Positions 44,195 through 53,545 of a DNA stretch of 64,000 nucleotides are shown piece after piece. The DNA comes from JACVRW01 sp963819635 (lineage in GTDB: Bacteria; Actinomycetota; Thermoleophilia; Solirubrobacterales; Thermoleophilaceae). Positions within the stretch are counted from its first letter, which is position 1. Every line of letters starts with the position of its first letter. Position numbers and translations under genes: made by a program. The DNA lies in contig CAWFWX010000003.1 of the NCBI GenBank assembly GCA_963819635.1, positions 806,001-870,000 of the forward strand. The letters run 5' to 3'. The notes under the pieces are model-generated. The model did not search any database, was not told the origin of the DNA, and saw nothing but the letters and a program-made list of their open reading frames with translations.

Positions 44195-45076
44195 CTCACG
44201 CCTGCGGGCCACGTCCTCGGGCGACAGGGACGCCATCAGCTCAGCCAGCCCGGCCAGGTAGCGCTCGTCCCAGGGAGCGTCACCGCGGATACGCCACAGC
44301 CAGCCGTCGTCCAGGTCGTAGGCCAGCGGGATCTCCCCGGTGACCACCGGGAGACCGGCGGCCAGGTACTCGCTGATCTTGGTGGTGTAGCGGAACGACC
44401 CAACACCATCCACGCTCTGCGGGAGGCTCGCCACGTCAAGTGCGGCCAGATAGTCCGGTACTCGCTCGCGCGGCACCCGGCCGGGGAGGATCACGCGTGT
44501 TCCCAGGTCGTCGCCGGCCAGGTCGACCAGCCGGGAGAGGCCGCTGCCGTCGCCCACGACGAGCACCCGGACGTCGGGGCGCCGGGTCTCGTCGGAGCGC
44601 ACGAACCAGTTCCGCTCCGTAGCAGTACTCGACCCGGGCGTTCCAGTCGAGCGAGCCCACCAGGCCGAAGACGACGGCGTCGGCGGGGATCCCCAGATCG
44701 TCTCGGACCGCGTCACGCCCCTTGCCTGAGGTCCCGAACGCCCAGTTGGGAGCGGTCATCGCGCGCGGGCGCGCCCAGCGTCAGAGCACGGCCGGCCAGG
44801 TAGGGCGACCACCCGATGAAACCCGCGCTGTACCGGCACAGGAGGCGCTCGTATGCGTATGCAAACGGACGCAGCCAGGGCCTGGACCCGCCTATGTACG
44901 GCGCAACCGCGTCCCCGCTCGAGACCACGTAGGGCACCCCCAGGAGCGGCCCGCGCCACCAGGAGCACGGCCCCTCCCGCGACGCCGGTTCCCTCCATGA
45001 CGACCAGCTCGGGCCGGCGCCGGGCGAGCCGAACGAGAAGCCTCCAGAGCGGATCCCAGCTTCCGCGAGCGGTCAA
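44102..45076 (-). CDS. Glycosyltransferase, multiply frameshifted
   Basis: Four reading-frame pieces join near 44,945, 44,765 and 44,620, each by removing one base. Joined, they read LVVMEGTGVAGGAVLLVARA, VPYVVSSGDAVAPYIGG, YAYERLLCRYSAGFIGWSPY, AMTAPNWAFG, then DLGIPADAVVFGLVGSLDWN and VRVLVVGDGSGLSRLVDLAG, with KISEYLAAGLPVVTGEIPLA. This is a GT-B glycosyltransferase with a GT4-like donor domain. It is convergent with, and overlaps, the previous gene and is coupled to the FkbM gene upstream by 4 bases. Confidence 0.68.
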
Positions 45077-46132
45077 AGGGAAGGAGCTCCGCTGGAGCAG
45101 TGCTCGAGCAGCGCACGCATGCGCTGCTCGTCACCGCTGCCGGTGCCCTGAGTCGCGAAGTAGGCGATCACTGAAGCGGTGGAGGCTAGGTCGCCGAAAC
45201 GGGCAGCGCGACGACGTTGCGCTGAGTCTCGCGTGGGATGGTCGAGCGGCCCAACGGCCTGCGGGAAGGAGTCGAGCTCGGCGACCTCGTACTCCTGCTC
45301 CGCGAGGAACGCGAGCAGCTCGCTCAGCGAATGGCCACTTCGCTCGGCGTTGTCGGGGCTCAGCTCGAGGAGGATCGCCGGACGCGCAGTCGCGAGCAGA
45401 CGCTCCGCGCCCCGCAGGGCACTCAGCTCGTGACCCTCCACGTCCAGCTTCATCACGAGCCGCCCCTTCATGGCCTGCGCGGACACGAGGTCGTCGAGCC
45501 GCTGGACCGGCACGTCAACGGTCGTGACGCCGGTCGCCCACTCAGCCCCATGGAGCGTCGCCGACCCGGAGCTCGCCGGCTCCACGTGCAGCACGGCCGT
45601 ACCGGGCTGGTCGCCGCACGCAACGGCGTGGACCTGGATCCGCCGGACTCCGGTGTACGAGAGCGAGCGTTCGACCAGCCTCGCCAGCCCCGGCTGCGGC
45701 TCGAAGGCGAGAACTGTGCCCGACTCGCCGATATAGCGGGCGGCGCGCAGGGAGTAGCAGCCGTGGTTGGCTCCGACGTCGAGAAACGTGTCGCCAGGAC
45801 CGAGCAGCTCGCGAAGCACGGCATCCTCGGCCATCCTGCCGGCGGCCTCGGCGAGTACGTGCGGGAAGCGCGTGTCGGCGAGGTCGCAGACCACGGTGAC
45901 GCCGTCGACCTGGATCGGCGCCTCGTTTCGCAGGCCGGCCATTGCTGCCGCGCGGCCCACGTTGCGAAACAGGAAGGCCGCCCCCCGGATGCGACCACGG
46001 GAGTGGAAGCTGCCGGGCGCAACGACGGGTCACCAGCCGGCAGTAGGCCGCCACGATGCGAACTCGCCGCGGGAGCTGCCTGAGAATCGCGCGATCCCTG
46101 AACCACGCGAGCGAGCGCGCGTCGCCGCTCAT
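45073..46132 (-). CDS. FkbM-family methyltransferase, frameshifted near 5' end
   Basis: The intact part (from about 46,020) has motif I FLDVGANHGCYSLRAARYIG, VLAFEPQPGLARLVERSL, and GRLVMKLDVEGHELSALRGA with AILLELSP. An ATG at 46132, overlapping the stop of the upstream glycosyltransferase (ATGA), opens SGDARSLAWFRDRAILRQLP in another frame; one extra base near 46,030 joins the two. Likely O-methylation of a polysaccharide residue. The second of three FkbM genes in the window. Confidence 0.78.
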
Positions 46133-47217
46133 GCCGCGATGCGCCCCTGCGAGCCGAGCCGATCTACGCCCTCGACCAGCGCAGCGCCGGCGGCACGCGC
46201 CATCGCGGGCCGGTCGAAGCCCTCGGCGATCGCGCGCGCTCGCGGCGCCAGCTGGCTGTGCGAAAGGGTGGTGATCAGCTCCGCTGCCCTCCGGTCGAAG
46301 TCGCCCCGCGGAACGACCAGCGCCGGTTCGAGGCGCCGCACGATCTCGGAGGCGCCGACCTCCGGGGAAACGATGGGGATGCAGCCACTCGCCATCGCCT
46401 CCAGCACGACGCGACCGAAGCCCTCTCCGGTTGAGGGCAGCACGAGGAAATGTGACCGAGCGAGCAGCCGGGGCACGTCTTGGTCGCGCTCGAAGGACGC
46501 AGCGGCTACGACGCGGCGGGACCACGGACAGGCGGGCCCGCCCGCGACCGTGACGCGGGCCCTGTCCCCCAGTCGGCGCGCGAGCTCCGCCACGATGTCG
46601 ACACCCTTCCAGAGCGATAGCGCTCCGACGAAGGCGATCTCCGGCTGCTCCCCCTTTACGCCGGGACGGAAGCGGGTCAGGTCCACCCCCGGGTAGGCGA
46701 GCACGACGCGCTCCGGCGACACGCCGGCGGCGACGAGCTCGTCGCGCACGGGCTGGCAGAGCACTCGTACGAGATCAGCGCCCTCGAGCTCGGCCGTAAG
46801 GGCACGAGCCTCGCGCGCCGTCATGAATCCCCGTCCTCCCCCGGCCGCGCGCTTGGCTGCTTCCACCGCGCTTTGAACCGCGAGCGGATGTCGAGTGCCG
46901 AGGTGTAGTACGCGCACCTCCCCCAAACCTGGCGCCAGGAATCCCGGCATCGCGTATGCCACGCCATAACTCCCGTCCACGCCGGATAGGACGTCGCGGC
47001 GATCGAGCTCGCGCCCGAGCCGCGCCAGTCGCCGGAGTGGACGGCGCGCCGCGATTCGCCGCAGGCGCGTGGGTGTCACGCTCCCGCCGGCGAACGTGAC
47101 TTCGAAGCCGTGTTCCCCGAGTCCGGCGACCACCTCGGCCGCCGATTGTCCCAGGCCGCCCGATCCGAGGACCGCGGGCGCCACGACGATCGCCGTGCGG
47201 GGCGCAGTACCGCTCAC
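46129..47217 (-). CDS. Glycosyltransferase family 4
   Basis: 362 residues, intact. N-terminal TAIVVAPAVLGSGGLGQSAA, central VRVLCQPVRDELVAAGVSPE and YPGVDLTRFRPG. Donor domain IAFVGALSLWKGVDIVAELA and FLVLPSTGEGFGRVVLEAMA with the E-x7-E motif, then SEIVRRLEPALVV. GTG start at 47217 overlaps the upstream stop (GTGA), and its own stop overlaps the FkbM start (ATGA), so at least four genes are translationally coupled here. Confidence 0.88.
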   Translation of the reverse strand: MSGTAPRTAIVVAPAVLGSGGLGQSAAEVVAGLGEHGFEVTFAGGSVTPTRLRRIAARRPLRRLARLGRELDRRDVLSGVDGSYGVAYAMPGFLAPGLGEVRVLHLGTRHPLAVQSAVEAAKRAAGGGRGFMTAREARALTAELEGADLVRVLCQPVRDELVAAGVSPERVVLAYPGVDLTRFRPGVKGEQPEIAFVGALSLWKGVDIVAELARRLGDRARVTVAGGPACPWSRRVVAAASFERDQDVPRLLARSHFLVLPSTGEGFGRVVLEAMASGCIPIVSPEVGASEIVRRLEPALVVPRGDFDRRAAELITTLSHSQLAPRARAIAEGFDRPAMARAAGAALVEGVDRLGSQGRIAA

Positions 47218-48413
47218 CGCCCGTTCCTCCAGCCTGCGATCGCGTCGTCGTATGCCCCGCCGATCGCCGCGACGTAGCGCTCCTGCGAGAACAGCCGCGC
47301 GGCTCGTGCCGCACCGCGCTCCCCCATTCGCTCGCAGAGCCCAGGGTCGTCCAGCAGTGTCGTCAGCGCTGTGGCCAGCGCGTGAGCGTCGCCCGGAGGA
47401 ACGAGCAACCCGGTCTCGCCGTCCTCCAGCCACTCCGGGATCCCGCCGGTGGCGCTCGCAACCACCGGGCGCCGGTGGACCATCGCCTCCAGGCCGACCA
47501 GGCCGAACGGCTCCGGCCAGTGAGAGGGCACCGTCACGATCGCGGCCTCTTGGTACGCGTTCGACAGCTCATCGCGGCCCAGCCAGCCACGGAAGCGCAC
47601 CAGCGACTCGATGCCGAGGCTTGCTGCCAGGCGTCTTGCCTTGGGCGCCCACCAACCGTCCCCGCAGACGTCAACCTGCGCGCCGGCCTCGGCTGCTGCC
47701 CGCAGCAGTGTCCCGACGCCCTTCGCGGCCACGACACGACCGGAGAAGAGCACCCGTCGCCCGGCCGGGCCACCGGCGGGCCCCGGCGCGACGGTGGAGA
47801 ACAGGGGCACCACGCTCGGCTTGCGAACGCCGTTGACGGTCAGATGGCGTGCCACGAAGGTGGAGTGCGCCACCACGGCATCGGCATTGCGCAGCGCGGC
47901 GACCCTGCGCCCGGCGCGGCGGTACTTCGCCGGCAGGTCGCGCACGTCCCGAGCGTGGGCGCACCCGCGCACGGCGAGGTTGGGAACGCAGCCGGCCCCA
48001 TGGGGTCGCGTGCATTCGTGGCCCGGCTGGCGGAAGTAGCTCCAGCCCGAGGGGCAGCCGACGAAGTTGTGGACGTTGTAGACGACCGGCGCCTCACGCT
48101 GCAGCAGCGGGATCAGCGAGCCGTCCTGGAGCTGCTGAACGTGGATCACGTCCGGCTGGACATCGCGCACCAGGTCGACGACGTTCTCGCGCGCCTCCCT
48201 CGGGAGCTCCTTGACGCCCATACCGGGAACGACGTGCGTCACCGAGGCGGGAACCGGCCCTCCGTTCCGCTCCATGACAGCGCCCACGACGTCGTGCCCA
48301 GCCTTCTCGAGGGCCATGAGCGAGGCGGCGACATGGGCTCCCGTTCCACCATCGGCACTCGCGTGCGCGCCAAGTACGAGAACCCGTCTGGCCGCCGGGT
48401 CAGCCATGCCCAT
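47214..48413 (-). CDS. Glycosyltransferase family 4 with Cys-rich insert
   Basis: 399 residues. N-terminus RVLVLGAHASADGGTGAHVA; then DVIHVQQLQDGSLIPLL and VVYNVHNFVGCPSGWSYFRQ. A Cys/His-rich insert (PGHECTRPHGAGCVPNLAVR, then GCAHARD) resembles a metal-binding loop found in some GT4 enzymes. Donor domain RVLFSGRVVAAKGVGTLLRA and PSHWPEPFGLVGLEAMVHRR. It overlaps the next upstream glycosyltransferase by 14 bases. Confidence 0.87.
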   Translation of the reverse strand: MGMADPAARRVLVLGAHASADGGTGAHVAASLMALEKAGHDVVGAVMERNGGPVPASVTHVVPGMGVKELPREARENVVDLVRDVQPDVIHVQQLQDGSLIPLLQREAPVVYNVHNFVGCPSGWSYFRQPGHECTRPHGAGCVPNLAVRGCAHARDVRDLPAKYRRAGRRVAALRNADAVVAHSTFVARHLTVNGVRKPSVVPLFSTVAPGPAGGPAGRRVLFSGRVVAAKGVGTLLRAAAEAGAQVDVCGDGWWAPKARRLAASLGIESLVRFRGWLGRDELSNAYQEAAIVTVPSHWPEPFGLVGLEAMVHRRPVVASATGGIPEWLEDGETGLLVPPGDAHALATALTTLLDDPGLCERMGERGAARAARLFSQERYVAAIGGAYDDAIAGWRNGR

Positions 48414-49543
48414 TGCGCCTGTCGCCCAGCACGCTGGCGTACACCGCGAGGCGCTCGTCGGCCACCGACTGCCAGCCGTAGTCCTGCGCCGTCCTCCACG
48501 CTCCCTCGCGGAGGCGCGCGAGCAGGTCGGGCTCGTCGATCAAACGCTCGATGGCACACCGCAGCGCATCGACGTCGGCGGGAGGCACGACCAGCCCGTT
48601 CTCGCCGTCGCGTACGAACATCGTCGGGCCCGGCACCTCGGTCGTCACTGGCGCAAGGCCGCAGGCCATGGCCTCGAGCACGGTCTTGCCGAACCCCTCG
48701 TAGAGACTCGGAAACAGCTTCACCTGGCAGTCGGCCACCAGCTCGGGCAGCCTTTCACGCTCGAAGCGCGGAACCACCTCGATCCGCGTGTGCAGGGCGG
48801 GATCGAAGTCGGCCAGGACGTGGTCCGCCTCGCAGATGGTGCCGAGGAAGCGCACGCTCACGTCCTCCCTGCGCTCGGAGAAGCCCCGACAGCGCCTGGG
48901 CCCCGTAGTGGACGCCCTTGCGCGGGATGTAGCTGCCGATCTGCGCGATCCGGAGCGGTCCCCGGTGAGCCTGAGGGCGGGGCAGTCCGAGCAGCTCGTC
49001 GGGGATCCCGTTGCGGACGAGATGGGCGCGGCTTGGCGGAACGCCCAGACGCTCGGTGGCGTAGGCCAGGTCGTCCCGGTTCAGGAAGAGCGCGGCGTCG
49101 GCCAGCCGCAGCGAGGCCTCTACCTCGCGAAGCCGGAAGCCGCCGAAGTAGAGCGGGTACTTCCAGCTCAGTTCGAGATTGCCCAGCTTCGCCTCCTCCA
49201 GGCGCCGGTCGTGGGCCGCATGTTCGAGCCCGTGCGAGCGCGTAACCAGGGCGGGGCGCTCGCCGCGCCGGCGAGTGGCGAGTCCCCACAGCCAGGCATC
49301 CCCAGTCGAGGCGTCGATCACGTCGATTTCGCCGTCTTTGACGGCGCGCCGCAGATGACTCGCCACGAACAAGGGGAAGGTGATCTCACGCGCGCGGGGT
49401 GACAGCCGATCCGGCAGGTCATCGTGCGAGAACAGCGACACCTCGTGGCCGCGGCGGCGATAGCCGTCGGCGAGCGCCAGGACGCTGCCTGCTGCGCCGG
49501 AGTGGGCGTCGAGCGGATGGTGGACCACGAGAGCGATGTGCAT
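48400..49543 (-). CDS. Glycosyltransferase family 4, frameshifted
   Basis: A break near 48,880, repaired by removing one base, separates MHIALVVHHPLDAHSGAAGS, WLWGLATRRRGERPALVTRS and RIAQIGSYIPRKGVHYGAQA from VRFLGTICEADHVLADFDPA and CQVKLFPSLYEGFGKTVLEA with the E-x7-E motif. An ATG at 49543 begins the GT-B fold. Divergent from the next FkbM gene with a 33-base gap. It is the first gene of the minus-strand glycosyltransferase run. Confidence 0.8.
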
Positions 49544-49576
49544 CGTCGGTTCTCCGGCAAGGCCGGGGTGCATCAG

Positions 49577-50536
49577 ATGAACGGCGACAAACGGCTGTGG
49601 CTTGCGATGCGGGCGGGATTTGAAAGGCCCCGCGCGCGCCACCCGTTCATTCCCTCGATGGACCGCCAGGTGACCCTGACACGCACCGCCGGAGCAATCG
49701 TGAGCAGCCCTGCCCGCGGCCTCGTTCTCGGCACCACCTGCAGAGCATTGCGGCAGTGGCCGTCGGCGCGGATCCCCGCAAGCACGGCTTTCTACCTGCG
49801 CGAGGCCCTCGCGGACCGTGACGAGGTGCTCACCGGGTCGCTGGCAACCGGATCCCGGATTCGTCTCCTTGCCAGGGACCGGGGCCATAGTCACATCTAC
49901 TTCTACGGCACCTACGAGGAGCCGACCACACGCTTCTTTCACCGTGTCGCAGCGCCGGGCTGGACCGTCATAGACGTTGGGGCAAACGCCGGGTACTACT
50001 CGCTGCTCGCCCTCGACCTTGGAGGGCCGGAGTCGGACATCCACGCGTTCGAGCCCAACCCCGCTCTGGTCCAGCTCACGACAGAGAACGCCGCGCTCGC
50101 CGACGGCCGGATCACAGTGGTCCAAAAGGCCTGCGGATCCGGACCGGGTGAGCTCGATCTGCACCTGCGGCCCGATTCCCGCAACTCCGGACTCGCCACG
50201 CTCGTACCTCGCGGCGACCGGTCGGAGACCGTGGCCGTCGAGGTGGTCACGCTCGACGCCTACTGCGAGGAGCTGGGTCTGCGTCCCGATCTCGTGAAGA
50301 TTGACGTCGAGCGATTCGAGAGTCAGGTTCTGGCGGGAATGGCCGGGCTCCTCGAGCGCCGGATCCCTCGCTTCATCATCTGCGAGCTCTCCTCCGGAGG
50401 AGCGGGTCCCGACCCGGCGGACGTGATCCACCGGCTCGACGAATGCGGATATAGGGCGTGGCGAATTCGTGACGACGGCACCCTCGGCGCTCTCGACCAC
50501 GTCGAGTTCGAGAACGTCTGCTTCACCACGGCTTGA
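49577..50536 (+). CDS. FkbM-family methyltransferase
   Basis: 319 residues. Motif I WTVIDVGANAGYYSLLALDL and HAFEPNPALVQLTTENAALA, then LVTLDAYCEELGLRPDLVKI-type segment, DVERFESQVLAGMAGLLERR and FIICELSSGG. The start ATG at 49577 gives a 90-residue N-terminal extension rich in Arg; an ATG at 49660 would shorten it. It leads a plus-strand group of decoration enzymes with the sulfotransferase and acyltransferase downstream. Confidence 0.86.
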   Translation: MNGDKRLWLAMRAGFERPRARHPFIPSMDRQVTLTRTAGAIVSSPARGLVLGTTCRALRQWPSARIPASTAFYLREALADRDEVLTGSLATGSRIRLLARDRGHSHIYFYGTYEEPTTRFFHRVAAPGWTVIDVGANAGYYSLLALDLGGPESDIHAFEPNPALVQLTTENAALADGRITVVQKACGSGPGELDLHLRPDSRNSGLATLVPRGDRSETVAVEVVTLDAYCEELGLRPDLVKIDVERFESQVLAGMAGLLERRIPRFIICELSSGGAGPDPADVIHRLDECGYRAWRIRDDGTLGALDHVEFENVCFTTA

Positions 50537-50579
50537 CGCCACAGCGCAAGCGTCGGCGGCAGCCCGCCGTTGATTCAGG

Positions 50580-51437
50580 GTGACCGCCACCACGGACGCC
50601 CCCAGCCTTCCGAACCTGATCATCGTCGGGGCGGCCAAGTGCGGCACGACCAGTCTGCATCACTACCTCGACCTGCACCCCGAGATCTCGATGTCCAGCA
50701 CCAAGGAGCTGAACTACTTCATTCAGCCGGACTGGCTCGAGCGGCGCGCCTGGTACGAATCGCAGTTCGACGGTCGTGCCAGAGTACGAGGGGAGGCCTC
50801 GGTCCCGTACACGTGGCATCCGGTGAGCCCGTGCGTGGCCGAGCGCATCGAGCAGCTCGCCCCTGACGCGAAGATCATCTACATGGTCCGGGATCCTTTC
50901 GAGCGCACGATCGCCCACTGGGTGGAGCGCTACTCGTTCGGCGAGCGCATTCCGTTCGAGCGGCGACTTCGGGACTGGCGCCGGCCCGACAACCTGCTCG
51001 TCTGCGCGAGCCGTTACGCCACCCAACTCGAGCGCTATCGACGTCGATTCGACCCGTCGCAGCTGCTCGTCGTCGACCAGCGGGAGCTGAAGTCCGATCG
51101 CTCTCGTGTGCTGCGGGAGGTGTTCTCGTTCCTGGACGTCGACGACAGCTTCTCGACGCCCGCGTTCGAGGAGGAGCGCAACACCCGCAGTCAGAAGTAC
51201 GCCCCCACCAAGCTCGGCTACCCGATCTGGAACCATTCCCTGGGGCCGGCGGTGCGCCCGCTTCCGCCACGGCTCCGCGATCCGCTGCGCCGACACCTGA
51301 TCAGGACTCTGTCGCGCAAGATCGAGTCGCCGACGATCGACCCCGTGCTCCGACGTGAGCTGACCCCGCTCTATCGCGACGAGGCGGACGGTTTGCGTGA
51401 GATGACAGGCAAATCGTTCGCCGACTGGTCCGTCTGA
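50580..51437 (+). CDS. PAPS-dependent sulfotransferase
   Basis: 285 residues. The 5'-phosphosulfate-binding loop VGAAKCGTTSLHHYL (about residues 16-30) and the 3'-phosphate-binding motif IIYMVRDPFERTIAHWVERY (about 99-118) are both present. The Lys and Thr residues of the first motif are intact, and GEASVPYTWHP follows the substrate region. It is expected to transfer sulfate from PAPS to a hydroxyl, probably on the exopolysaccharide. GTG start; 10 bases separate it from the acyltransferase. Confidence 0.88.
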   Translation: MTATTDAPSLPNLIIVGAAKCGTTSLHHYLDLHPEISMSSTKELNYFIQPDWLERRAWYESQFDGRARVRGEASVPYTWHPVSPCVAERIEQLAPDAKIIYMVRDPFERTIAHWVERYSFGERIPFERRLRDWRRPDNLLVCASRYATQLERYRRRFDPSQLLVVDQRELKSDRSRVLREVFSFLDVDDSFSTPAFEEERNTRSQKYAPTKLGYPIWNHSLGPAVRPLPPRLRDPLRRHLIRTLSRKIESPTIDPVLRRELTPLYRDEADGLREMTGKSFADWSV

Positions 51438-51447
51438 TTGGGCTGCC

Positions 51448-52050
51448 GTGAACTTGCGTCCCCACGCGCGGCTTCAGGCGGTCAGACAGCGCCGCACGAT
51501 GCGCAAGCTGGAGCGACGGGGCAATACGCTCGGCGCTGACGTCCATATCGACCCTGGCTCGACCATCGCGACGAGAATCAGTGTCGGCGAGGGAACGCGG
51601 TTCAACGGGCCGGCCGTCCTCAAGGGCGCGGCGCCGGTCGAGATTGGACGCTACTGCGCCATCGGGGATGGTCTGCGAGTCGTCACGTCGAACCACCGGA
51701 CCGACCTGCCGAACCAGCAGGGCTGGCTCCAGCGAACGTGCGCGTTCGGCCCGCTCGACACGGACGCGGGTGCGGTCGTGATCGGGCACAACACATGGAT
51801 CGGAGACGGAGTGACGATCCTGCCCGGCGTCCAGGTAGGGAACGGCGCTGTCCTCGGCGCGGGCTGCGTCGTCACGAGAGACGTGCCGGCGTTCGCCGTT
51901 GTTGCGGGCGTTCCAGCGCGAGTGATCCGGATGCGGTTCCCCGATGAAGTCGTGCGACGGCTCGAGGAAGTCGCGTGGTGGAACTGGCCGCGCGAGCGCA
52001 TCACGCGCGAACGGGAGTTTTTCGAGACCAGCCCGACCGCCGCAGCCTGA
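51448..52050 (+). CDS. Left-handed beta-helix (hexapeptide) acyltransferase
   Basis: 200 residues. The hexapeptide coils run from ADVHIDPGSTIATRISVGEG to VVIGHNTWIGDGVTILPGVQ and GNGAVLGAGCVVTRDVPAFA, with the acceptor-site pattern SNHRTDL in between, as in CatB/WbbJ/maltose O-acetyltransferase-like enzymes. The final part VVAGVPARVIRMRF is the usual family ending. It probably O-acetylates a sugar using acetyl-CoA. GTG start. It ends the plus-strand decoration group. Confidence 0.88.
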   Translation: MNLRPHARLQAVRQRRTMRKLERRGNTLGADVHIDPGSTIATRISVGEGTRFNGPAVLKGAAPVEIGRYCAIGDGLRVVTSNHRTDLPNQQGWLQRTCAFGPLDTDAGAVVIGHNTWIGDGVTILPGVQVGNGAVLGAGCVVTRDVPAFAVVAGVPARVIRMRFPDEVVRRLEEVAWWNWPRERITREREFFETSPTAAA

Positions 52051-52150
52051 CGATCCGCGCCCAGGGCGGTTAGATCACCGCGCAAGTGGGCATCCCCAGG
52101 ACGGGGATGCAGTCTTGGGGTCAAAGGGAAGCCCGGAGGGGGGTTCTCGC

Positions 52151-53464
52151 GTGAAGCCACGGGTGCGTCTCGTGCTCGTCGTTGCCGCTTCGTTGACGTT
52201 GACGGTGCCGTTGCTCGTCAACGCAGTGAGCCGCGCGGTGGAGCCCAAGCCGGGACAGGCGGGGCAGTTCAATGCGTCGTGTCCGGTCAGTCATCGTGGC
52301 CCCGACGATCCGATCGTGTTCCCCGGCCAGCCAGGCCGCTCGCACTCGCACGACTTCAGCGGGAACAAGTCCACGAACGCCTTCTCCACCGAGGGGTCGC
52401 TCACGAGCGCCGGCACGACTTGCAAGCGACCGGCCGACCGCTCGGCCTACTGGTTCCCGACCGCCTACGAGGACGGCGCGGTGCTTCACCCCGCCGAGGT
52501 CACGGTCTATTACCGCACGGCGCGGCGGGACCCCGCGTCGATCACGCCGTTCCCGAAAGGGTTCCGGATGATCGCCGGCGACTCGAAGCACCAGACGATC
52601 CAGCCGGAAACCGTGATCCACTGGGGTTGCGACCAGGGGACGGCGATCGTGAAGGCCCAGCCCCCATCGGGCTCCCCCAAGGCTCTGGCGATGGCCGAGG
52701 AGCTCAAAGAGGCGGCTTCGAAGGTCGCTCCCGCACTGCGCGCTGTGAAGCGCGAGCGGCGAGCGCTTCGCCGGCTCCGGCGAGGCGGCGTGACGCGCAG
52801 TGAACGGCCGGCGGTTCGCAGAAGGCGCGCGGCGCTCAAGCGCAAGCAGCGCGCGTACCGCGGACTCCTGCGCACGGTCGAGCGCAACCAGAAGGCGCTT
52901 CAGGAGCTGGTGAGGGCGAGCAACGTCTCCGTTCCGACGTGTCCCGGGACCAAGCTCGAGGTCCTGATCAGGTTCCCGGATTGCTGGGACGGGACCCACC
53001 TCGACAGCGCCGACCACATGTCGCACGTGGCGTACTCGGATCCGGATAGGCGCGGTTCGGTCTACCGGACGTGCCCCCGTAGCCACCCAGTGGCGATCCC
53101 CAAGCTGGCGATCGAGGTTCGCTACCCCACCGTCGGCGGGCCTGGCGTAAGCCTCGCGTCGGGCCTCGGGTACACGGCGCACGCCGACTTCTTCAACGCG
53201 TGGGACCCGGAGACGTTCGCGCGGCTCGTCCGCGACTGCCTCAACGCCGACGGCTACTGCGGCAAGGGGAACAAGCCGGGACCGAAGCCTGCGCCGGCTC
53301 CGCCGGGACCGGCACCTGGCAGTCCTCCCGCGCCCAAGCCTCCGCCGCCGCGCCGCCGCCGCCGAGCCAGCCGCCGCCGAGCGAGCCTCCGCCGAGCGAG
53401 CCTCCGCCGAGCGAGCCGCCGCCTCCGCCACCGCCGATCCTGCCGCCGATCCTGCCCGCCCTAG
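52151..53464 (+). CDS. Exported DUF1996-like protein, Pro-rich C-terminus probably frameshifted
   Basis: A GTG at 52151 follows GGAGGGGGG and opens a signal sequence (VRLVLVVAASLTLTVPLLVN). The body has DUF1996 signatures: SHSHDFSGNKSTNAFSTEGS, AYWFPTAYEDG, and VLIRFPDCWDGTHLDSADHM with SHVAYS. A very basic coiled-coil insert (about RAVKRERRALRRLRRGG) splits the domain. After about 53,350 this frame becomes RRRRASRRRA..., while the neighbouring frame reads PPPSEPPPSEPPPSE then PPILPPILP. One missing base would restore the Pro-rich tail, which then runs past 53464. DUF1996 proteins are secreted and uncharacterised. Confidence 0.75.
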   Translation: MKPRVRLVLVVAASLTLTVPLLVNAVSRAVEPKPGQAGQFNASCPVSHRGPDDPIVFPGQPGRSHSHDFSGNKSTNAFSTEGSLTSAGTTCKRPADRSAYWFPTAYEDGAVLHPAEVTVYYRTARRDPASITPFPKGFRMIAGDSKHQTIQPETVIHWGCDQGTAIVKAQPPSGSPKALAMAEELKEAASKVAPALRAVKRERRALRRLRRGGVTRSERPAVRRRRAALKRKQRAYRGLLRTVERNQKALQELVRASNVSVPTCPGTKLEVLIRFPDCWDGTHLDSADHMSHVAYSDPDRRGSVYRTCPRSHPVAIPKLAIEVRYPTVGGPGVSLASGLGYTAHADFFNAWDPETFARLVRDCLNADGYCGKGNKPGPKPAPAPPGPAPGSPPAPKPPPPRRRRRASRRRASLRRASLRRASRRLRHRRSCRRSCPP

Positions 53465-53545
53465 ACCGCCGGCCCAGGCCCAACGAGGGTCGAGAACCCC
53501 GCTGCACCAGTCAAGCCAGGTCCGACGGCCGCCGACCTAGAGGCC

